The notes under the pieces are model-generated. The model worked only from the letters and a program-made list of their open reading frames with translations, did not search any database and was not told the origin of the DNA. DNA of 40,143 nt from Chamaesiphon sp031376885. Its GTDB lineage: Bacteria; Cyanobacteriota; Cyanobacteriia; Cyanobacteriales; Chamaesiphonaceae. Both the position numbers and the translations under genes were made by a program. Numbering within the stretch: the stretch's first letter is position 1; the number at the start of each line of letters is the position of its first letter. Location: assembly GCA_031376885.1 (NCBI GenBank), contig JANMEL010000239.1, positions 1 through 40,143 on the forward strand. Reading direction: 5' to 3'. Shown here one piece after another: positions 25,852-34,629 of this stretch.

Positions 25852-27809
25852 ACCAGATCGGAAATAGTAAATATCCGTTCTTTTGCTAGTTCTTGGAGTC
25901 GTTGTTGAACGGTGCTAAATGAATGGTAATATTCACTACGGTTGGCTAAATCTTCCGGGGTTTGACTTTGAAGTTTATTTAGATAGTCTTTCCGCTTTTG
26001 TTCGCAGGTAAACTTTTCGAGACAAGCTACCGCCGCACGGATCACTAATGGCGATCGATTTATTTCTTCGGCGGTATGTTCGTCAAGCCGAAACAGGTGG
26101 GAAATCTGAGCGGTTCTAACTGGATGTTCGATCGCCAAATCTTGGAGTTTGATAATCAGTGTCTCATCAAAATAATCGATCTTACCCGCTTGAGATCGAC
26201 TAATAATCTCATTCCACAAAAACTGATGATGGGGTAAAATAAAGCCGATCGTCGCCGAATCCAAAGCGTCGATAATTGTCAGTCGATGGATCGGATAATG
26301 TAGATATATCCGTAATAATAACCCCTCCGCCTGCTCCACCAACTTTTGCTTGGGATGAACATTAATCGGCGGAATAACTTCTACATCCGACTCCTCAACC
26401 TCAACTACTTCTGGCTGTCGAAATTGACGAGTAGGGGGAGCCGAAGTAGCTGCTGCCTGAAACTTCTTCATCCCCGTCTGCAAATTTTCCACCAATAGCG
26501 GAATCATCCGCGCATCCCCCGCACTCAATAACCCCGCCGACTTCTGAAGATAATGGGTGCGCGTCGTCGGATCGGTAATGCTCTGGAGCAGCTTGACAAT
26601 GCGCTTGGTAGCCTGTTGATACTGCTCTGCTTGGGATAGATCGGCATTGTCGATCGCGCCTTGTATTTGCCAATCTAGCCACAGTGGAGCATCATCGAGA
26701 AGCTGTAGATAGGCTTCTGGGCTATTACTTTTTAAAAACTCATCGGCATCTTTTCCCGCTGGTAAATTGAGAATGCGTAATTGTAATTGTCCTTGATAAG
26801 CAAGATCGGCAATTTCACCGATCGCTCTTTCTGTCGCAATATTACCCGCCTTATCCGCATCAAAATTGAGGATAACTTGTTTCGACTCTGTAAACTTCAC
26901 CAACTGCGTAACTTGAGCCAAACTTAACGCCGTACCCAACGCAGCCACCGCACTAGTAATCCCCGCAGCATGAAGGGCAATCACATCAAAATAACCCTCA
27001 ACAACTACCGATCGGTCGGTCTTATTAATGGTATCCTTAGCTCGATCGAGTCCATACAAAGTCTTCCCTTTATCAAACAATTCAGTCTCAGGTGAATTGA
27101 GATATTTTGGTTGTTCGTCGCTCAAAGTACGTCCGCCAAAACCAATGACTCGCCCCCTAACATCGCGAATCGGAATCATCAATCGATCGCGAAACCTGTC
27201 ATAATAACTATTCCCCTCCTTACGCGGTATAATCAATCCGGCTGATTCGATCGCCTTGGGTGGAAATTGCTTTTGTTCGATCAGATAATTACTCAAAGTT
27301 TCCCAACCAGCAGGAGAATAACCGAGTTGAAAAGATTGAATCGTCTCATCACTAAACGATCGATCGATCTTGAGATAATTGAGCGCGTGTTCCCCTTGAT
27401 GCTGATTCAAAGCATGTTGATAAAAATTTGCCGTCACCGCCAAAATCTCATATAGCTGTTCCCGCTGAGATAATTGTCGCTGCAACTCCTGTCTCTTTTC
27501 CGGCTCCAAAGTCTTTACCGGAACCTGATATTTATGCGCTAATTCTAATACCGCTTCCGTAAAAGAACGCTTTCCCAACTCCATCAAAAAATTGATCGCA
27601 CCACCACCAGCCTGACAACCAAAACAATAATAAACCTGTTTTGTCGGACTAACCGAAAAACTCGGCGACTTCTCCTGATGAAAAGGACAAGAACCCTGAT
27701 AATCCTTCCCCCGCTTCTTCAACACCACATATTCACCCACCACATCGATAATATCGACTTTGGCTTTGACTTCTTCGATCGTATCTGGATGAAGACGGGG
27801 AATATTCAT
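25848..27809 (-). CDS. dnaG: DNA primase
   Basis: Makes RNA primers at the replication fork together with DnaB helicase. 653 residues. CHC2 zinc finger: C41, H44, C62 and C65 (CPFH...YYCFGCQAGG). The primase core follows (YYDRFRDRLMIPIRDVRGRVIGFGGR), and the TOPRIM fold holds VVVEGYFDVIALHAAGI with the catalytic Glu and LNFDADKAG. A linker of about 60 residues, rich in P, Q and V/E, leads to the C-terminal DnaB-interacting domain. Complete, normal length. Downstream glycosyltransferase overlaps by 4 nt. Confidence 0.96.
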   Translation of the reverse strand: MNIPRLHPDTIEEVKAKVDIIDVVGEYVVLKKRGKDYQGSCPFHQEKSPSFSVSPTKQVYYCFGCQAGGGAINFLMELGKRSFTEAVLELAHKYQVPVKTLEPEKRQELQRQLSQREQLYEILAVTANFYQHALNQHQGEHALNYLKIDRSFSDETIQSFQLGYSPAGWETLSNYLIEQKQFPPKAIESAGLIIPRKEGNSYYDRFRDRLMIPIRDVRGRVIGFGGRTLSDEQPKYLNSPETELFDKGKTLYGLDRAKDTINKTDRSVVVEGYFDVIALHAAGITSAVAALGTALSLAQVTQLVKFTESKQVILNFDADKAGNIATERAIGEIADLAYQGQLQLRILNLPAGKDADEFLKSNSPEAYLQLLDDAPLWLDWQIQGAIDNADLSQAEQYQQATKRIVKLLQSITDPTTRTHYLQKSAGLLSAGDARMIPLLVENLQTGMKKFQAAATSAPPTRQFRQPEVVEVEESDVEVIPPINVHPKQKLVEQAEGLLLRIYLHYPIHRLTIIDALDSATIGFILPHHQFLWNEIISRSQAGKIDYFDETLIIKLQDLAIEHPVRTAQISHLFRLDEHTAEEINRSPLVIRAAVACLEKFTCEQKRKDYLNKLQSQTPEDLANRSEYYHSFSTVQQRLQELAKERIFTISDLV

Positions 27810-27903
27810 AAACTCAAAAACGCACCAACTTTAAGCTACCCCACTATACTAACAAATCAGCACAAGACTCTTGGCTATTAAGAAAGAATACTCTCTAAAT
27901 CAA

Positions 27904-28422
27904 TTAAACCTCAGACTCCATTGCTTTAGCAGCAGTGGCTACAGACAAAAATAGAGTTAATGGTTGTTCGGGAATCGCTACAAAACCATTAATCTCATAA
28001 AAATGTTTAGCTGCATCATCCAAAGCATGAACTAAAATATAGGCAATCCCAATACTTTGTGATGCTGCAATAATGCGATCTATCGCATCTTGTAACAAAC
28101 TCAAACCAATCTTCTGCCCTTGATATTGTAAATCGACACCTAGTCTACCAATTAGTACTGCAGGAATCGGATCCGGCATGTTTCGCTGTTTTGCTTTGGG
28201 TAGTTCGATTCGGTCGATTGCTGCACTGCTAAGACAATAATAACCGACGATGACTTCGCCATTAGTTACTACAAATGTCCGCGAACTACCGATCGCCTGA
28301 TTTTTCAGTGCCCGTTTACACAGCCATTCATTGAGTGAGTCCACACCACAGTCAAAATCTTTCACCACATGGGTAGATATTAGCGGTACAGGTGGTTGTA
28401 ATCTTGACTGCTCTATGCCCAA
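27904..28422 (-). CDS. GNAT-family acetyltransferase toxin (TacT/AtaT-like)
   Basis: 172 residues, GNAT fold: FDCGVDSLNEWLCKRA at the start, VGYYCLSSAAI, then the acetyl-CoA loop LGVDLQYQGQKIGLSLLQDAI near 95-115 and the Tyr-containing KHFYEINGFVAIP near 145. Members of this family acetylate aminoacyl-tRNA and stop translation; they are neutralised by a DUF1778 antitoxin encoded just upstream, as here. Starts with TTG at 28422, inside the last codons of the antitoxin gene (10-nt overlap), which couples their translation. Target tRNA cannot be predicted. Confidence 0.85.
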   Translation of the reverse strand: MGIEQSRLQPPVPLISTHVVKDFDCGVDSLNEWLCKRALKNQAIGSSRTFVVTNGEVIVGYYCLSSAAIDRIELPKAKQRNMPDPIPAVLIGRLGVDLQYQGQKIGLSLLQDAIDRIIAASQSIGIAYILVHALDDAAKHFYEINGFVAIPEQPLTLFLSVATAAKAMESEV

Positions 28423-28700
28423 GGTGCCTTAACCTGCATCAGTCTCCGCAAGCCCTCAGAAGGCTCTGGTGGACAATCTAACAGTTGACATAGATTAGCG
28501 AACGTTTCCTCGCCAACGGCAATATAAGCTCGATCTAGCAGAACATGCTCTGCTTCTCTGCAAGCTATTTCTAGCACAAAATCAGAGCGATTTTTGCCTA
28601 GATAACTCGCCGCTCGATCGATCGCATCTCGTTGTTGATGGTTGAGACGGATATTCATACTACTATCCCTCGGAGCGCGAGATACGGAAGAAGATGACAT
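28413..28700 (-). CDS. DUF1778 (TacA-like) antitoxin
   Basis: 95 residues. Ribbon-helix-helix segment MNIRLNHQQRDAIDRAASYLGK (15-36) followed by NRSDFVLEIACREAEHVLLDR, the DUF1778 signature, then a C-terminal tail (PPEPSEGLRRLMQVKAPW) that would wrap the GNAT toxin. The RHH normally binds the operon promoter and autorepresses. The first 14 residues (Ser-rich) are outside the domain, so the start could also be Met15. Confidence 0.85.
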   Translation of the reverse strand: MSSSSVSRAPRDSSMNIRLNHQQRDAIDRAASYLGKNRSDFVLEIACREAEHVLLDRAYIAVGEETFANLCQLLDCPPEPSEGLRRLMQVKAPWA

Positions 28701-28848
28701 AATCTTTTAAGCTTGATTTATTTTAATCTTCGCACACTGTGGATCTATTGTCTATACAAATTCGTCGATCGCAGTCGTTAGGCTAGTCTACAGAATGTAA
28801 CCGACAATATCACAGGGGTTCCGATCGAATGAAAATAGTCTGCTCCCA

Positions 28849-29481
28849 TTACTTGTTATCCGAGGTTGTACTACCAGATACTGCTATAGCGATACCTTCA
28901 CGAGTAGCACCTATTTCTAATAGCGATCGAATTAATAGATCGATCGATACTGACGGATCTACTGATTCTACTTTCGGGATACGTGGATTAGAACTAGGAT
29001 TTTTGGCTAGGTGTTCTTGTTTCAATCGTTCGAGATATTTACTCAAAGATAATCTAATCTCGATCGTCATCATCTCTTCTGGTGAGAGTTTTAAAAATTC
29101 AGTAATGGTGCCAATCTTCCAGCCATTAGCTTCTAGATTTTGAGGAGCGTACGATCGCAGTCTTTTTTGACATCGATCGATAATATTATCTGGTGTTTTC
29201 TTAGTCGTTTTGGCGAACACTTCTAAAATAACAATGGCATCATCATCAATTTGATAAATGACTCGCCAGTTCTTATTATTATTGAGATCGTTTACTCTGA
29301 GTTCATGAGATCGATCTCCAATACTAGACATCGGCTTCGACATCGGTAGAGTGGGTAGCTCTCCATTTAGTAATTGCTGCAATAGAAAGCCTACTTCAAT
29401 TCTTACCGATCGATAAAATGGTGGAGTTTTGATTTCATCAGTTAGCCAGATAAGATATTTGAGATAGTTGTCCTGATTCAT
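28849..29481 (-). CDS. Fused HigB-like toxin / XRE-like antitoxin (single chain)
   Basis: 210 residues from ATG 29481 (a TTG lies one codon upstream). Residues 1-111 are a Gp49/HigB-type RelE-fold toxin, closely matching the separate toxin at 29831-30187 (SHELRVNDL, NWRVIYQIDDDAIVILEVFAKTT, RCQKRLRSY). Residues 115-204 match the separate antitoxin at 29496-29810 (NLEANGWKIGTITEFLKLSPEEM, IEIRLSLSKYLERL, DPSVSIDLLIRSLLEIGATREGIAIAVSG). The stop, spacer and start between the two genes have been lost. The antitoxin part also lacks about seven residues in its helix-turn-helix (LKQEHLAKN against LRQQEQLSQQKLAEN), so DNA binding is probably damaged. Arose by tandem duplication of the adjacent pair. 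Confidence 0.85.
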   Translation of the reverse strand: MNQDNYLKYLIWLTDEIKTPPFYRSVRIEVGFLLQQLLNGELPTLPMSKPMSSIGDRSHELRVNDLNNNKNWRVIYQIDDDAIVILEVFAKTTKKTPDNIIDRCQKRLRSYAPQNLEANGWKIGTITEFLKLSPEEMMTIEIRLSLSKYLERLKQEHLAKNPSSNPRIPKVESVDPSVSIDLLIRSLLEIGATREGIAIAVSGSTTSDNK

Positions 29482-29495
29482 CAATGTATCGATAA

Positions 29496-29810
29496 TTACT
29501 TTCCAGATATTGCTAGTCCAATCTCTTCACGAGTAGCACCAAGAGCTAATAGTGACTTAATTAATAGATCGATCGATACTGACGGACTAGCCGCCTCCAT
29601 TTTTGCAACTCTCGACTGACTAGAATTAATATTTTCAGCTAATTTTTGTTGAGATAGTTGCTCTTGCTGTCTGAGCTTTTTTAGTGACTTACTCAAGGAT
29701 AATCGAATCTCAATCATCTCCATCTCTTCTGGTGATAAATCTAAGAATTCAGCTACAGTGCTAACTTTCCAACCAGCAGCTTCTAGTTTCTGACGTTTTG
29801 TGGGTTCCAT
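29496..29810 (-). CDS. XRE/HigA-type antitoxin
   Basis: 104 residues. N-terminal helix region (KLEAAGWKVSTVAEFLDLSPEEMEMIEIRL), then an HTH of the Cro/C1 type (LRQQEQLSQQKLAENINSSQSRVAKMEA, about 48-75) and a C-terminal SVSIDLLIKSLLALGATREEIG. It follows the toxin gene by 20 nt, the toxin-first order of HigBA systems. It should neutralise the toxin and autoregulate the operon. The fused duplicate starts about 15 nt downstream. Confidence 0.85.
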   Translation of the reverse strand: MEPTKRQKLEAAGWKVSTVAEFLDLSPEEMEMIEIRLSLSKSLKKLRQQEQLSQQKLAENINSSQSRVAKMEAASPSVSIDLLIKSLLALGATREEIGLAISGK

Positions 29811-29830
29811 AATTTATATAGCCACAGGAA

Positions 29831-30187
29831 CTATCCTGCGCCTGAAGTTTCATCATATAATTTAAGTCTTCTTTGGCAATTGTCGATAACCTGCTTCGGA
29901 GTTTTTTGGGTCGTTTTAGCGAACACATCCAAAATTACGATCGCATCATCATCGATTCGATAGATGATTCTCCATTCCTTATTATTTTCACTGTCGTGAA
30001 TTCTAAGTTCGTGGCAATGCTTACTAATACTAGCCATTGGTCTAGATATTGGCATCGATAGCAATTCACCTTCTTGTAATTGTCTCAACAAAACGCCTGT
30101 TTCAATTCTTGCTGACTGAGAGAATGGAGGCGTTTTGACTTCACCAGATAACCAGACAGTATCTTTGCTGTTGTTGGAAGAGTTCAT
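29831..30187 (-). CDS. HigB/Gp49-like RelE-fold toxin
   Basis: 118 residues. Core features of the phage Gp49-like/HigB group: KTPPFSQSARIETGVLLRQLQEGE, then MASISKHCHELRIHD, EWRIIYRIDDDAIVILDVFAKTTQKTP and CQRRLKLY. The paired arginines and the K/T stretch fit the ribosome-dependent mRNA endonuclease fold of RelE relatives. First gene of the toxin-antitoxin operon; promoter expected in the 219-nt gap toward valS (30188-30406). Confidence 0.85.
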   Translation of the reverse strand: MNSSNNSKDTVWLSGEVKTPPFSQSARIETGVLLRQLQEGELLSMPISRPMASISKHCHELRIHDSENNKEWRIIYRIDDDAIVILDVFAKTTQKTPKQVIDNCQRRLKLYDETSGAG

Positions 30188-30406
30188 ATTGAAATTTTTT
30201 ATTTAAGTGACAATTATTAGTAAACATTTTGTTTTACTTTATTTCAATAATTTGTGTATCGATGAGTCCGTTCGTCGTCTTGAATGCTTTGACTTTCGCT
30301 CATCACTAATATTATGTCATATTAGACATAGTATAGTCAACCAAGCTCCACAGCCCCCTGACTATGGCACAATTGTAGATAGTGGCAAATCGATACCCCT
30401 CATCTC

Positions 30407-33139
30407 ATGACAGCTAATCTCCCCCCCCAGTACGACGCGAAGACTACCGAAGCCAAATGGCAAGAAATTTGGGAAACTCATCAAACCTACAAAGTTGACC
30501 CCAAAAAAGGTGGTAAACCTTTCTGTATCGTCATTCCGCCGCCAAACGTGACGGGGAGTTTGCACTTGGGACATGCTTTTGAACAATCGCTGATCGATAC
30601 ACTGATTCGGTATCATCGGATGCGGGGGGATAATACCCTATATCTACCTGGCACAGATCATGCGAGTATTGCGGTACAGACTATCCTCGAAAAGCAGCTC
30701 AAAGCAGAGGGAAAGACGCGAAATGATGTCGGACGCGAACAGTTCCTCAAACGTGCCTGGGAATGGAAGGAGGAGTCTGGTGGGCGAATTGTTAATCAGC
30801 TCAAGCGGCTCGGTGTATCGGCGGATTGGACGCGGGAACGGTTTACCCTAGATGAGGGGTTGTCTGCGGCGGTATTAGAGGCTTTTGTCAGGCTTCATCG
30901 GGATGGGATGATTTATCGGGGACAGTATTTGGTAAATTGGTGTCCAGCTTCTCAGTCTGCGGTGTCGGATTTGGAGGTGGAGAATAAAGAGACGAATGGG
31001 AGTCTGTGGTATTTCCGCTATCCTTTGACAGATGGTTCGGGATATATTGAGGTAGCTACTACTCGCCCTGAGACGATGTTGGGTGATACTGGAGTTGCAG
31101 TAAATCCCAAGGATGAGCGGTATAAGCATCTAATTGGTAAGACTTTAACGCTGCCAATTATCGGTCGCGAAATTCCGATTATTGGGGATGAATTTGTCGA
31201 GGCGGAATTTGGAACTGGTTGTGTAAAAGTTACTCCCGCGCACGATCCGAATGATTTTGCGATGGGTAAACGGCATAATTTGCCGCTCATCAATATCATG
31301 AATAAAGATGGCACTCTGAATGAGAATGCTGGTGATTTTGAAGGACAGGAACGATTTGCAGCTCGGCGAAATGTGGTTGCTAAATTGGAAGAGTTGGGTA
31401 ATTTAGTTAAGATCGAAGCATATAAGCATACTGTCCCCTATAGCGAACGGGGTAAAGTTCCGGTTGAGCCGTTATTATCGACTCAATGGTTCGTCAAAAT
31501 TCGACCGATGGCGGATAACTGTCTGGAGCATTTAGACAACCAAAATTCTCCCGATTTTATCCCTCAAAAGTGGTCGAAGGTATATCGCGATTGGTTGGTG
31601 AAATTGCAAGATTGGTGTATCTCTCGTCAGTTGTGGTGGGGTCATCAAATTCCCGCCTGGTATGCGGTGAGTGAGACTGAGGGGGAGATAACTGACAATA
31701 CTCCTTTCTTTGTAGCGAAGAATGAAGCGGAAGCAAAAGTACAGGCGATCGAACAGTTTGGCAATGATGTAAAATTACTCCAAGATCCAGACGTATTAGA
31801 TACTTGGTTCTCGTCTGGAATATGGCCTTTCTCTACGCTTGGTTGGCCAGAAAATACAGTAGATTTAGAGACTTTTTATCCGACTTCTACGCTGGTTACT
31901 GGTTTTGATATTATCTTTTTCTGGGTTGCCAGAATGACGATGATGTCGGGATATCTGACGGGTAAGATGCCGTTTAAGGATGTCTATATTCACGGCTTAG
32001 TGCTAGATGAAAATGGCAAGAAGATGTCGAAGTCGGCGAATAATGGGATCGATCCATTGTTACTGATCGACAAATATGGTACTGACGCTTTACGCTATAC
32101 TTTGATTCGAGAGGTAATTGGAACTGGGCAAGATATTCGGATTCAATATAACCGCAAAACTGATGAATCGGAATCTGTCGAAGCGAGTCGCAATTTTACA
32201 AATAAATTGTGGAATGCAGCGCGGTTTGTGATGATGAATTTTGAGACATCGGAATTCAAAATCTCTAGTACAGATTTAGCACCGCCAGCAATTGAGTCAT
32301 TAGAAGTAGCCGATAAATGGATTTTATCTCGCTTTAATCAGACTGTACAGCAGACAGGCGAATATATCGATCGATACGGCTTGGGAGAAGCTGCTAAGGT
32401 ATTGTATGAGTTCTTCTGGGGTGATTTCTGTGACTGGTATATCGAGCTAGTCAAATCTCGTCTCCAAGAAGATGCAGATGCGAATAGTAAATTAGTAGTT
32501 CAACAAACTTTAGCCTTCGTCTTGGATGGAGTGTTGAAACTTCTACATCCATTTATGCCCCACGTTACTGCCGAAATTTGGCAAACTCTAACTCAAAGTG
32601 AGGATACTAATGATATCTCTTTGCAATCTTTCCCCAATAGCGATGGTAGCTTAATTAATCCCGAACTCGATCGAGAATTCGATCTACTCATCGGCGTAAC
32701 TCGCACCATCCGCAACCTTCGCGCCGAAGCAGAGCTAAAACGAATTACTAAAATCTCGATCGTTATTCAAAGCGACAGCGAAACAGAGCGTCAAATATTA
32801 GAGCGTTGTCAAACCTATCTCTGCGATTTAGCCCAAATCGAGAACCTAACTATTGTCGATAAACTAGCCGAAGAATCTGTGAGGTCGATCGCCAGTGTCT
32901 TTGCTACGGTTCAAATTATATTACCATTAACAGGAGTAGTCGATCTAGAAGCCTTCAAAGCTAAAATCCAGAAGAAGATCGATAAAATCGAAAAAGAGAT
33001 CGAATCGATTGACAGTCGTCTCAATAATACCAAATTTATCGAACGCGCCACCGCCGAAGTCGTGCAACAAACCAAAGATAGCCTAACCGAAGCCCAAAAA
33101 CAACAAGAAATCCTCCAAGCAAGACTAGAACAATTCTAA
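30407..33139 (+). CDS. valS: Valyl-tRNA synthetase
   Basis: Charges tRNA-Val with valine and edits mischarged threonine. 910 residues, class Ia. Signatures: PPPNVTGSLHLGHAF (HIGH) near 45, the CP1 editing domain (ATTRPETMLGDTGVAVNP), the KMSKS loop NGKKMSKSANNGIDP near 540, the anticodon-binding domain (ADKWILSRFNQT...CDWYIELVKSRL), and a C-terminal coiled-coil arm (QKKIDKIEKEIESIDSRLNNTKF) typical of ValRS. ATG 30407 begins the conserved PPQYDAKTTEAKWQ. Convergent with the MFS gene; a strong hairpin separates them. Confidence 0.96.
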   Translation: MTANLPPQYDAKTTEAKWQEIWETHQTYKVDPKKGGKPFCIVIPPPNVTGSLHLGHAFEQSLIDTLIRYHRMRGDNTLYLPGTDHASIAVQTILEKQLKAEGKTRNDVGREQFLKRAWEWKEESGGRIVNQLKRLGVSADWTRERFTLDEGLSAAVLEAFVRLHRDGMIYRGQYLVNWCPASQSAVSDLEVENKETNGSLWYFRYPLTDGSGYIEVATTRPETMLGDTGVAVNPKDERYKHLIGKTLTLPIIGREIPIIGDEFVEAEFGTGCVKVTPAHDPNDFAMGKRHNLPLINIMNKDGTLNENAGDFEGQERFAARRNVVAKLEELGNLVKIEAYKHTVPYSERGKVPVEPLLSTQWFVKIRPMADNCLEHLDNQNSPDFIPQKWSKVYRDWLVKLQDWCISRQLWWGHQIPAWYAVSETEGEITDNTPFFVAKNEAEAKVQAIEQFGNDVKLLQDPDVLDTWFSSGIWPFSTLGWPENTVDLETFYPTSTLVTGFDIIFFWVARMTMMSGYLTGKMPFKDVYIHGLVLDENGKKMSKSANNGIDPLLLIDKYGTDALRYTLIREVIGTGQDIRIQYNRKTDESESVEASRNFTNKLWNAARFVMMNFETSEFKISSTDLAPPAIESLEVADKWILSRFNQTVQQTGEYIDRYGLGEAAKVLYEFFWGDFCDWYIELVKSRLQEDADANSKLVVQQTLAFVLDGVLKLLHPFMPHVTAEIWQTLTQSEDTNDISLQSFPNSDGSLINPELDREFDLLIGVTRTIRNLRAEAELKRITKISIVIQSDSETERQILERCQTYLCDLAQIENLTIVDKLAEESVRSIASVFATVQIILPLTGVVDLEAFKAKIQKKIDKIEKEIESIDSRLNNTKFIERATAEVVQQTKDSLTEAQKQQEILQARLEQF

Positions 33140-33173
33140 CTCGATTCCCCCTATTTAGAAATTTTCGTGACCC

Positions 33174-33208
33174 TATATCCCCGACTTCTTGGAGAAGTCG
33201 GGGATATA
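33174..33208. terminator. 16-bp perfect hairpin between convergent valS and MFS gene
   Basis: TATATCCCCGACTTCT (33174-33189), loop TGG, and the exact complement (33193-33208). It lies 35 nt after valS and 10 nt after the MFS stop, so it can serve as a bidirectional terminator. On the plus strand an AT-rich tail (ATATTCTCTC) follows. It also belongs to a dispersed repeat family, see 5202-5235. Confidence 0.75.
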
Positions 33209-33217
33209 ATATTCTCT

Positions 33218-34477
33218 CTATCCCCTATGATAGTAATCTCGATCGCGTCCCAGACAAAAACCGATCGATTGTTGTAAACTATGATTGCCCCAAATCAGAA
33301 ATACAGCGATCGCACTAATACCTAAACCTGTTCCCACAGTAAAAATTCCAGCATAGCCCAATTGGTCTGCTACCATACCAAAAGCAGGTGCAGCTAATGC
33401 CACCCCCAAATCCAATCCAGCTAGACATATAGACAAGATTTGCCCCCGCTGGTGGGATAAAGATCGATCGGATAATAGGGCAACAGTCATCGGAATCAAA
33501 ATACCGATACCCAATCCTTCTAAAATCGCCGCACCGATAAAACTGAGATCGCCTCTAGCAGTCGCCAGCAATGCCTGAGAGCCAGTATAACAGCACAAAC
33601 TCAAAGCAATAAATATTCCCCGTCCATAACGATCGGATCTACTCCCAATTACCGATCGAGCACAAAAACTAGAAATTGCCGCGATCGTGTAGAATAAACC
33701 AGGATTGAGATCGATATTGCTCGCCTGAATATAAAGTGGAATGAATGTGTGAACCGCACCAAATGGACAGCCAATTAATAACAGCGTCAGAGCGGGAATC
33801 CCTAGAGCGCGATTAGTTAAAATCTGGCGAACTGATAAACTCGATCCTTCAAATTTTAGGACGATCGCACTTGAATCATTCCAGTCTGGCGCGAATTTAA
33901 TCGGCTGTTGTTCGCGCAGTTGGCTAACGCATAAATAGGCTAAAGCACCGGATAAAATCGAGATCCAAAATATCGTCGAAAACATCCCCAATACTTGCAG
34001 ATAGCCGCCAATTGCAGGGCCTAATGCTACACCAATCGGATTGGCTAAACTCATTGTACCAATAATTTCGCCGCGCCGTTCGGGTGGTGCCAAATCTACA
34101 ACTAAAGCACTATAAGCAGTAGCCAGAGCCGCAATACTAATCCCATGAAATGCCCGAACTAACATCAATAAAGGAATCGAAGTAGTAGCCAGATAACCTA
34201 GTGGTGCGATCGCAACTATCGCCGTACCAATTAATAAGACTACTTTTCGTCCACGCCTGTCAGCTAATTTTCCCATATATGGACGTGTGGCGAGTAATCC
34301 GATCGCAAAAGCACCGATAATTAAACCGATCTGTTGTTGTTTGAGGCCGATCGTATCTAGGTATGCTGGTAGAGTTGGCAATAGAATTGCGATACTAGTC
34401 CAAAATAATAATCCGGTACCAAATAGCACGAGCAAATTCCGCCGCTGTGCTGGCTCAATCTGACTGAAAGTTCTCAT
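33218..34477 (-). CDS. MFS transporter (DHA1-like)
   Basis: 419 residues with about 12 hydrophobic segments. Motif A GKLADRRGRK lies in the loop between segments 2 and 3 (near residue 70), and the second half repeats it as GSRSDRYGRG. Segment 5 carries the antiporter-like motif C pattern (GVALGPAIGGYL). The set is that of proton-driven drug or metabolite exporters; substrate unknown. Single gene on the minus strand; the 152-nt gap upstream (34478-34629) holds its promoter and a repeat-like stretch. Confidence 0.88.
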   Translation of the reverse strand: MRTFSQIEPAQRRNLLVLFGTGLLFWTSIAILLPTLPAYLDTIGLKQQQIGLIIGAFAIGLLATRPYMGKLADRRGRKVVLLIGTAIVAIAPLGYLATTSIPLLMLVRAFHGISIAALATAYSALVVDLAPPERRGEIIGTMSLANPIGVALGPAIGGYLQVLGMFSTIFWISILSGALAYLCVSQLREQQPIKFAPDWNDSSAIVLKFEGSSLSVRQILTNRALGIPALTLLLIGCPFGAVHTFIPLYIQASNIDLNPGLFYTIAAISSFCARSVIGSRSDRYGRGIFIALSLCCYTGSQALLATARGDLSFIGAAILEGLGIGILIPMTVALLSDRSLSHQRGQILSICLAGLDLGVALAAPAFGMVADQLGYAGIFTVGTGLGISAIAVFLIWGNHSLQQSIGFCLGRDRDYYHRG

Positions 34478-34629
34478 TTAGGGATTGGGGTATGGGAATT
34501 TTCGGGGATTTAGTGGCGATCGAAATCGCATTTAGACGATCGAAGTGCGTGCTTCTGCTTTTGGCTTTAGCCTGCGCGCTCACGGCTATGCCAACAGTAA
34601 GGCTTTGTTTTGATTATACAGCCGCGATT

